A stretch of 64,000 bases of DNA from an uncultured Oscillospiraceae bacterium (GTDB lineage: Bacteria > Bacillota > Clostridia > Oscillospirales > Oscillospiraceae). The number at the start of each line of letters is the position of its first letter. Position 1 is the stretch's first letter. Under the pieces are notes generated by a model, which was not told the DNA's origin, did no database searches, and worked only from the letters and a program-made list of their open reading frames with translations. Below, one piece after another: positions 58,700 to 64,000 of this stretch. The DNA lies in contig CANQBC010000001.1 in assembly GCA_947589225.1 (NCBI GenBank), positions 62,001-126,000 of the forward strand, given 5' to 3'. The position numbers and the translations under genes are program-made.

Positions 58700-60133
58700 T
58701 TAATACGCGATCCCCCAAATCACCATCTGTTTAGCGGGCTTACCACAGACGGGGCAGACGTCGCCGATGTGCTCCTGCTCGAAGGGGATGCAGCGGCTGG
58801 TGACGCCGGCCTGCTCCTTCATCTGCACCTCGCACGCCTCGTCGCCGCACCACATCATCCGGGCAAAGCCGCCCTTCTGGCAGCCGTCCCGAACCTCCTC
58901 CACGCTGTGGGCGTCGAAGGTGTTGTCGGTAAGGTTCCTGAGGGCCTTATCAAACATCTCCCTCTGCACGTCGTCAAGAACGGTCTTGATGGTCTCGGCC
59001 ACGTTCTCAAGAGGCAGGGTGAGCTTCTCGCCGCCCGTGCGCTTAGCCGCCACGCAGACGCCGTTTTCAATGTCCCGGGGGCCCAGCTCCAGGCGCACGG
59101 GAACGCCCTTCATCTCGTACTGGGCGGCCTTCCAGCCCATGGACTGGTCGGAAAGGTCGATCTCCGCCCGGATGCCGGCCTTTTTCAGGGTCTCCAGCAG
59201 CTTCTCCGCCGCCTCCTGCACGCCCTCCTTATGCATCGCCACAGGCACGACGATCACCTGGATAGGCGCGATCTTCGGGGGCAGCACGAGGCCGGAGTTG
59301 TCGCCGTGGGTCATGATGATGCCGCCGATCATCCGGGTGGACACGCCCCAGCTGGTCTGGTAGGGGTGGTGGAGCTGGTTATCACGCCCCGTGAAGGTGA
59401 TGTCGAAGGCGCGGGCGAAGCCGTCCCCAAAGTAGTGGCTGGTGCCGCCCTGGAGGGCCTTCTTGTCGTGCATCATGCACTCCACGGTGTAGGTCTCCTC
59501 CGCGCCGTTGAACTTCTCCTTGTCGGTCTTACGGCCCCGTATGACAGGCATGGCCAGAGTGTTCTCCATAAAGTCGGCGTAGACATTGAGCATCCGCTGG
59601 GTCTCGGCGCGGGCCTCCTCCTGCGTGGCGTGCATGGTGTGGCCCTCCTGCCAGAGAAATTCCCGGTGCCGCAGGAAGGGGCGGCTGGTCTTTTCCCAGC
59701 GCAGAACCGAGCACCACTGGTTGTAGAGCTTGGGCAGGTCGCGCCAGGAGTGGATGACGTTCTTGTAGTGCTCGCAGAAAAGCGTCTCGGAGGTGGGGCG
59801 GATGCAATAGCGCTCCTCCAGCTTGTCCGAGCCGCCCATGGTGACCCAGGCGCACTCCGGCGCGAAGCCCTCCACGTGATCCTTCTCCTTCTGAAGGAGG
59901 GACTCCGGGATCAGCATGGGCAGATAGACGTTCTCGTGGCCCAGCGCCTTGAATTCGGCGTCCAGAATATGCTGGATGTTCTCCCAGATGGCGTAGCCGT
60001 AGGGGCGGTAGATGAACATACCCTTGATGCTGGAGTAGTCGATCAGCTCCGCCTTGGTGCACACATCGGTGTACCACTGGGTGAAGTCCACGTCCATATC
60101 GGTGATCTGCTCTACTTTCTTGTCCTTAGCCAT
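58700..60133 (-). CDS. proS: Prolyl-tRNA synthetase (archaeal/eukaryote-type)
   Basis: 477 residues, class II synthetase. It lacks the large insertion of the bacterial type and ends in the short zinc-like C-terminal domain (EHIGDVCPVCGKPAKQMVIW, final Tyr), which marks the archaeal/eukaryotic type also found in many Clostridia. MDVDFTQWYTDVCTKAELID, MFIYRPYGYAIWENI, RPTSETLFCEHY, VLRWEKTSRPFLRHREFLWQ and QEGHTMH are motif 1/2 features. The ATG follows AAGGAGTTTTTTAT. It lies 45 bases after the threonine aldolase stop, probably the same transcript. No T-box is visible. Confidence 0.96.
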   Translation of the reverse strand: MAKDKKVEQITDMDVDFTQWYTDVCTKAELIDYSSIKGMFIYRPYGYAIWENIQHILDAEFKALGHENVYLPMLIPESLLQKEKDHVEGFAPECAWVTMGGSDKLEERYCIRPTSETLFCEHYKNVIHSWRDLPKLYNQWCSVLRWEKTSRPFLRHREFLWQEGHTMHATQEEARAETQRMLNVYADFMENTLAMPVIRGRKTDKEKFNGAEETYTVECMMHDKKALQGGTSHYFGDGFARAFDITFTGRDNQLHHPYQTSWGVSTRMIGGIIMTHGDNSGLVLPPKIAPIQVIVVPVAMHKEGVQEAAEKLLETLKKAGIRAEIDLSDQSMGWKAAQYEMKGVPVRLELGPRDIENGVCVAAKRTGGEKLTLPLENVAETIKTVLDDVQREMFDKALRNLTDNTFDAHSVEEVRDGCQKGGFARMMWCGDEACEVQMKEQAGVTSRCIPFEQEHIGDVCPVCGKPAKQMVIWGIAY

Positions 60134-60178
60134 ATAAAAAACTCCTTATGAGGAAAAATCGGTGCTCTTATTCTAGCC

Positions 60179-61213
60179 TCAATCGCGCAGCTTGTCAAGG
60201 ATTTTGAAAAGAGCCGCCACATCTTCCGGCTCTGTGGCCCAGCTGGTGGCCAGGCGTATGACGCTGCCGCCGTCCCCGCGCTTCTCCCAGAAGGAGTATG
60301 CCACGCTTTTGGAAAGCTCCGGCAGCAGGGCGTCCGGGACGATGGGGAACTGCTGGTTGGTGGGGGAGTCCATGGCCAAATCGAATCCCCGGGAGAGAAG
60401 CCCGTCCCGGATCCTGAGGGCCAGCTCCACGGCGGAGCGGCCGATCCGGAAATAGAGCCCGTCCTCAAAAAGCGCCTCAAACTGAACGCCGCACAGCCGC
60501 CCCTTTGCCAAAAGCGCCCCGCGCTGCTTGATGAGCGTCAGGAAGTGCTCCGGCGCGCCGTGGGGGAACACCAGCGCCTCCCCGCAAAGCGCCCCGCACT
60601 TGGTGCCGCCAATGTAAAAGACATCGCAAAGGCGCGCGATGTCGGCAAGCCGGACATCCGTGTCGGAGGCCAGCGCGTAGGCCAGCCGCGCCCCGTCCAT
60701 GTAGAGGGGAATGCGGTACTTTTTACAAATGTCCGAAAGCGCCGTAAGCTCGGCAAGGGTGTAGAGCGTCCCGTACTCCGTGGGGTGGGAGATGTACGCC
60801 ATGCCGGGGAAAACCATGTGTTCGTGGTTGGGGTCGGCGTAGAAGTCCTCCAAATACCGGCGCAGCTCCCGGGGATCGATCTTTCCAAAGTGCGGCGGAA
60901 GGGGCAGGACCTTGTGGCCGGCAAACTCCACCGCCCCGGCCTCGTGGAGCGCGATGTGACCGGTGGAGGCGGCGTACACGCCCTCCCAGGGGCGCAAAAG
61001 CCCGCCGGTGACTACGGCGTTTGTCTGGGTGCCGCCGGCGAGGAAAAAGACGTCCGCCTCCGGCGCGCGGCACGCCTCCCGGATGGACGCCCGCGCGCGC
61101 TGGGAATACTCGTCCGCCCCATACCCCGGCTGTGAGACGAGGTTCGTCTCACAAAGCTTCTTTAAAACGAGGGGGTGGCACCCCTCTGCGTAGTCGTTTT
61201 CAAAATACAGCAT
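60179..61213 (-). CDS. ltaE: Low-specificity L-threonine aldolase
   Basis: 344 residues, PLP lyase splitting threonine to glycine and acetaldehyde. The ATG at 61213 (MLYFENDYAEGCHPLVLKKL) follows GGGGAGG. FFLAGGTQTNAVVTGGLLRP, AASTGHIALHEAGAVEFAGH, YMDGARLAYALASDTD and DVFYIGGTKCGALCGEALVF (PLP-binding Lys in GGTKCG) fit the beta-eliminating-lyase/threonine-aldolase family. Stereospecificity cannot be read. Confidence 0.92.
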   Translation of the reverse strand: MLYFENDYAEGCHPLVLKKLCETNLVSQPGYGADEYSQRARASIREACRAPEADVFFLAGGTQTNAVVTGGLLRPWEGVYAASTGHIALHEAGAVEFAGHKVLPLPPHFGKIDPRELRRYLEDFYADPNHEHMVFPGMAYISHPTEYGTLYTLAELTALSDICKKYRIPLYMDGARLAYALASDTDVRLADIARLCDVFYIGGTKCGALCGEALVFPHGAPEHFLTLIKQRGALLAKGRLCGVQFEALFEDGLYFRIGRSAVELALRIRDGLLSRGFDLAMDSPTNQQFPIVPDALLPELSKSVAYSFWEKRGDGGSVIRLATSWATEPEDVAALFKILDKLRD

Positions 61214-61280
61214 AATAAGCCTCCCCTCAAGCCCCATAATACCCCATTTTACGCCATAGCGCAAGCAACAGATCACAAAA

Positions 61281-61309
61281 CGCCCCCTTTTCCACAGGAA
61301 AAGGGGGCG
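61281..61309 (-). terminator. Terminator of the amidase gene
   Basis: CGCCCCCTTTTCC-ACA-GGAAAAGGGGGCG, a perfect 13-bp stem, then TTTTGTG on the minus strand, 10 bases after the amidase stop (61320). Confidence 0.8.
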
Positions 61310-61319
61310 GAGACGTCCG

Positions 61320-62042
61320 TCAGTCGTCCTCAAATACCTTGTCCAGCAGCAGCTCCCACTGGTCGGGGTTGTCCACGTAGTACTTGGGGCATATCTTTCC
61401 GGTCACATCGTAGTGCCGTATGACGCCGTCCCGGTCAAGGTCGTACAGCTCCACAAGCCAGCGAAGGAGCCTCACCAGGGAGTCCGTAGTCTCCTGATTG
61501 AATTTGCCCGTCTCGTCCGGGTGACACACCTCGATGGCGATGGACCAGGCGTTTGCCGAGGAGGAGCAGTAGCTCCACTCGTCAAGAGGCACGCACTGGA
61601 TGATCTCCCCCTCGAGTCCCACCACGAAGTGGCTGCTGGCCGACGTCTCATGGGTCTTGGAAAGGTTCTGAAAGTAGTTTCTGTTCTGCTGGGCCGTGGT
61701 GCCGGGGTTGCCCACGTAGTGAACGACGACGGCGCGCACCTCCTCCAGCGGCGTACCGGGCCGGGAGTACTCGTTGACCGTGAGCAGATCCTGGGTGATC
61801 CAGTCGGGGGTCTCAAGCTCCTCCTCGTCCCCGTCCTTTCGCCCGCCGGTTTCGGAGCCGGGATCCCGGCGGACGGTTACGAGGACAAGCGTCAGCGTCA
61901 CCGAGATGAAAAGCACCGCCAGACCCGCCAGCAAAAGCTGCTGCCGGTGCCGCTTCTTGCGGGCCCGGATCAAAAGCTCCCGCCTCGCGCGAAGCTCCTC
62001 CCGCGTCTCATATTCGCGTATCTGGCTCTCAAAATCAGGCAC
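61320..62042 (-). CDS. Membrane-anchored N-acetylmuramoyl-L-alanine amidase (amidase_2)
   Basis: 240 residues. The GTG at 62042 (VPDFESQIREYETREELR) has AAAGGGAGG seven bases upstream and is the best start; in-frame ATGs further up lie in or next to the tandem repeat. A charged cytoplasmic helix and one membrane helix (about 38-58, LLLAGLAVLFISVTLTLVLV) precede the amidase domain (about 85-240). Zinc ligands are His in VVHYVGNPG and His in IRHYDVTGK, with the third (usually Asp/Cys) in KICPKYY. SSHFVVGLEGEIIQCVPLDE and NAWSIAIEVCHPD are typical. It cuts peptide stems from glycan in the wall. Confidence 0.9.
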   Translation of the reverse strand: MPDFESQIREYETREELRARRELLIRARKKRHRQQLLLAGLAVLFISVTLTLVLVTVRRDPGSETGGRKDGDEEELETPDWITQDLLTVNEYSRPGTPLEEVRAVVVHYVGNPGTTAQQNRNYFQNLSKTHETSASSHFVVGLEGEIIQCVPLDEWSYCSSSANAWSIAIEVCHPDETGKFNQETTDSLVRLLRWLVELYDLDRDGVIRHYDVTGKICPKYYVDNPDQWELLLDKVFEDD

Positions 62043-62073
62043 GGCGCCAGCCTCCCTTTGTAAAGATGAGTTC

Positions 62074-62418
62074 ATTATACCGTCCCCGCTTTGCGGGGAT
62101 GGTATAATCGCCATGTTTTTCGGTTCCCGGCGAAGCCGGGGAGAAAAACGGCCAAAAATCAAATATAATATCCGCTATGCGGATATTATACCATACCCGC
62201 GAAGCGGGGATGGTATAATCGCCATGTTTTTCGGTTCCCGGCGAAGCCGGGGAGAAAAACGGCCAAAAATTAAATATAATATCCGCTATGCGGATATTAT
62301 ACCGTCCCCGCTTTGCGGGGATGGTATAATCGCCATGTTTCGCGGTTCCGCCCACCGGGCGGGAGCGAAACGGCATGAAATCAAATATAATATTCACTAT
62401 GCGGATATTATACCGCGA
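62074..62418. repeat. Three tandem 111-bp units of palindromic sequence
   Basis: Units start at 62074, 62185 and 62296, with a fragment (ATTATACCGCGA) from 62407; the period is exactly 111. Each unit holds three hairpins: (i) TACCGTCCCCGC or TACCATACCCGC with GCGGGGATGGTA; (ii) GTTTTTC...CCCGGC-GAA-GCCGGG...GAAAAAC in units 1-2, changed to GTTTCGC...CCGCCC...GGGCGG...GCGAAAC in unit 3 with pairing kept; (iii) AATATCCG-CTATG-CGGATATT. Each junction carries TGGTATAAT. The array is upstream of the amidase gene. Open frames cross it on both strands because 111 is divisible by 3; I do not take them as genes. Confidence 0.85.
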
Positions 62419-62553
62419 AGCTGCATCAAAAGGGCATAGATTTGCGGAAAATAAAAAATTTTTCCTGTTTTCGGACAGGCTCTGACGCCCGCCCTTGTCA
62501 TACGGCCCCCTTGTCCGGAAACGGGAGAAAAAACCTCTCTGAAAAAATGATCC

Positions 62554-62582
62554 TTGAATAATGAAAACGCCTGTCGTATAAT
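62554..62582 (+). promoter_or_regulatory. Promoter of the DUF1508 gene
   Basis: TTGAAT (62554-62559) and TATAAT (62577-62582), 17-base spacer, 38 bases before the start. Confidence 0.8.
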
Positions 62583-62620
62583 GGATCTATCCAAGTAAAA
62601 ATACATAAGGAGGCTTTCCC

Positions 62621-62992
62621 ATGGGCAAATTCGTCATCCATAAGACCGCCAGCGGCGTGAGGTTCAACCTCAAGGCGAGCAACGGCGAGATCATCGCCAC
62701 CAGCGAGACATACAAGTCGGAGGACGCCTGCAGGGCCGGCGTGGCTTCCGTGGCCAAAAACGCCCCCGCCGCCAACCTCGAGGATCAGACCGTCGAGGGC
62801 TTCGCCCCCGCCAAGCACCCCAAGTTTGAGATGTATACCGACAAGGCCGGCGAGTTCCGCTTCCGTCTCAAGGCCACAAATGGCGAGATCATCGCCGTCT
62901 CCGAGGGCTACAAGCGGAAGGACGGCTGCCTCAATGGCATCGAGTCCGTGCGCAAAAACTGTGTCGACGCGCCCGTCGTGGAAGAGGAGTAA
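62621..62992 (+). CDS. DUF1508 (YegP-type) protein with two repeats
   Basis: 123 residues made of two similar ~50-residue YegP repeats (FVIHKTASGVRFNLKASNGE ... SEDACRAGVASVAKNA; FEMYTDKAGEFRFRLKATNG ... RKDGCLNGIESVRKNC) and a short acidic tail. This beta-beta-beta-alpha fold is common in bacteria; its role is unknown, though E. coli YegP is small and soluble. AAGGAGG precedes the ATG. The next gene starts three bases after its stop. Confidence 0.93.
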   Translation: MGKFVIHKTASGVRFNLKASNGEIIATSETYKSEDACRAGVASVAKNAPAANLEDQTVEGFAPAKHPKFEMYTDKAGEFRFRLKATNGEIIAVSEGYKRKDGCLNGIESVRKNCVDAPVVEEE

Positions 62993-62995
62993 GAT

Positions 62996-63229
62996 ATGGA
63001 CAATATAAAAGAGAAGATCGAGGAGATCGTCGCCAAAATAAAGGGCGACAAGTCCCTGACGGAGGATTTCAAGTCCGACCCGGTCAAGACCGTGGAAAAG
63101 CTCGTCGGCGTCGACCTCCCCGACGAGGCCGTCAACAAGGTGGTGGAGGGCGTTAAGGCGAAGATCTCCCTTGACAAGCTGGGCGACGCCGCCGGCGACC
63201 TCAAGGACAAGCTCAAAAAGCTCTTTTGA
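62996..63229 (+). CDS. Small helical lysine/aspartate-rich protein, unknown function
   Basis: 77 residues (MDNIKEKIEEIVAKIKGDKS). Mostly amphipathic helix, rich in Lys, Asp, Glu and Val, no Cys. A central FKSDPVKTVEKLVGVDLPDE is reminiscent of short clostridial hypotheticals; I do not assign a named family. GGAGTAAG at the DUF1508 stop is its ribosome site, so the two are coupled. No membrane helix. Confidence 0.7.
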   Translation: MDNIKEKIEEIVAKIKGDKSLTEDFKSDPVKTVEKLVGVDLPDEAVNKVVEGVKAKISLDKLGDAAGDLKDKLKKLF

Positions 63230-63236
63230 CAAGCGA

Positions 63237-63272
63237 AAAACGCCGCCCGGGCTGACACCGGGCGGCGTTTTT
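63237..63272. terminator. Bidirectional terminator between the small helical protein and M20 genes
   Basis: AAAACGCCGCCCGG-GCTGACA-CCGGGCGGCGTTTT with A-run and T-run on either side; it serves the convergent genes ending at 63229 and 63282. Confidence 0.92.
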
Positions 63273-63281
63273 GCGGTGAGC

Positions 63282-64000
63282 TTATCCCTCGCTGTGGGCC
63301 TCAAGCCAGCGGATGGCGCAGTGGGTCAGGCCCGCCGCGCCCACGGGGAGGACGTCCTCGTTGAACATGACCTTGGGGTTGTGGGAGGGGGCGTCGCCGC
63401 GTTCGTCGGTAAAGCCGGAGGCCAGGTAGATGAACGCCGTGGGGACGCGCTCGGCCACCAGCGCGAAGTCCTCGGAGGCGCTGGAGGCGATGCCGGGGTA
63501 TTCCGCGTAGCCGGGGATGTCCAGCTCCCGCAGGTAGCCCACCATCTCCCGCACCACCGCGCCGTCGCAGACCAGCGGCGGGACGCCCCGCAGGATCTCC
63601 ACGTCGGCCTCGCCGCCGTAAGCTTTGGCGATGCCCTCGGTGAGCTCCCGGATGCGCCGGAGGAGCTTGTTGCGGGCCTCCTTGTCGTTGGTGCGGATGG
63701 TGCCCTCCAGCACCGCCGTGTCCGGGATGATGTTCGCGGCGGCCCCGGCCTCAAAATGGCCCACGGTGAGAAGGCAGGACTTCTGGGGGTCGGACTCGCG
63801 GGCGATCAGCTCCTGAAGCCCCAGGTGGATGTGTACGCCGATGTTGATGGGGTCGATGGCCGTGTGGGGGTAGGCCCCGTGGCCGCCCTGCCCCTTGACG
63901 GAAATTTTGAAAATATCCGTGGAGAACATCATGGTGGTGCTATCGTTGTACATCACAAGGCCCACCGGGAGCTTGCCGGGGCCGGTGTGGAAGGCCAGCG
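63282..64000 (-). CDS. M20-family amidohydrolase, C-terminal part (cut by window edge)
   Basis: About 239 residues to the natural stop; the N-terminal part lies right of the window, so no start is called. It is a zinc peptidase/deacylase of the IAA-amino-acid hydrolase/carboxypeptidase group. The dimerisation domain reads IFKISVKGQGGHGAYPHTAI. Active-site and metal-region motifs are GHFEAGAAANIIPDTAVLEG with TIRT, GIASSASEDFALVAERVPTA and the C-terminal His in APSHNPKVMFNEDVLPVGA. The substrate (N-acyl amino acid, amide or dipeptide) is not readable. Confidence 0.93.
   Translation of the reverse strand, partial: LAFHTGPGKLPVGLVMYNDSTTMMFSTDIFKISVKGQGGHGAYPHTAIDPINIGVHIHLGLQELIARESDPQKSCLLTVGHFEAGAAANIIPDTAVLEGTIRTNDKEARNKLLRRIRELTEGIAKAYGGEADVEILRGVPPLVCDGAVVREMVGYLRELDIPGYAEYPGIASSASEDFALVAERVPTAFIYLASGFTDERGDAPSHNPKVMFNEDVLPVGAAGLTHCAIRWLEAHSEG

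Noticed and set aside
62074-62418. CRISPR array
   Set aside because: The units are directly adjacent, nearly identical over their whole length and without spacers; there are no cas genes.
62035-62439. Long open frames on both strands across the tandem repeat near 62 kb
   Set aside because: The 111-bp period is a multiple of three, so one open unit stays open in all. Differences between units preserve base pairing rather than protein sequence, and there is no ribosome binding site.
1-64000. rRNA or tRNA genes, integrases, transposases, restriction or toxin-antitoxin genes
   Set aside because: I looked through the intergenic gaps and translated genes and found none that I could support.

Overview
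The window looks like chromosome of a GC-rich, Gram-positive, endospore-forming anaerobe of class Clostridia, most like Oscillospiraceae. The evidence is consensus sigma-A promoters (TTGACA-17-TATAAT), strong GGAGG ribosome binding sites, intrinsic terminators, S-layer homology proteins, a yabP-yabQ-divIC-yabR sporulation and division cluster, a single-chain clostridial-type PurL, a PurF that starts MGGFFG, and a split AICAR transformylase / PurO pair in place of bifunctional PurH. The family placement is inference. I saw no rRNA, tRNA, CRISPR array, phage or transposase gene.

Layout: (1) 1-6 kb: 5' part of uvrA, an HtrA-type membrane protease, and a secreted Cys-rich protein with C-terminal SLH repeats. 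(2) 6-21 kb: carbohydrate uptake. It holds a metallophosphoesterase lipoprotein with a C-terminal pullulanase-associated (starch-binding) domain, an AraC-type regulator, a ChvE-MmsA-MmsB monosaccharide ABC transporter, and an alpha-glucan operon (binding lipoprotein, GH13 cyclomaltodextrinase-like enzyme, solute-binding lipoprotein, two permeases) behind one promoter with an overlapping LacI-type palindrome. (3) 21-27 kb: Cu/Zn superoxide dismutase, an ECF-like sigma factor with a probable membrane partner, a glycolipid glycosyltransferase with PlsY, and a monoacylglycerol-lipase-like hydrolase. (4) 27-39.5 kb: rpsO-pnp, an XpaC-like protein, murI-DUF1934-argS, a LURP-one-related protein, O-acetylhomoserine sulfhydrylase, and a large N-terminal-SLH surface protein. 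(5) 39.8-50.7 kb: purine operon purE-F-M-N-O-AICARFT-D-L. (6) 50.7-64 kb: MATE pump, DUF975 and CPBP membrane proteins, G5-M23 peptidase, yabPQ-divIC-yabR, malic enzyme, threonine aldolase with proS, an amidase, DUF1508, a small acidic/lysine-rich protein, and an M20 peptidase cut by the window edge.

The strongest unexplained signal lies between the genes. A family of modular, heavily palindromic intergenic elements occurs at about 2.95, 5.74, 26.58, 45.53 and 57.15 kb, with a fragment at 21.1 kb. Modules share loop sequences and order, while stem arms change in a compensatory way between copies. The two complete copies are each flanked by an exact duplicate of a different terminator hairpin, as if the element had landed on an intrinsic terminator and duplicated it. 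A second structured repeat, exactly three tandem 111-bp units at 62.07-62.41 kb, also shows paired arm changes between units. Both point to selection on a folded nucleic acid, or to the footprint of small mobile elements.
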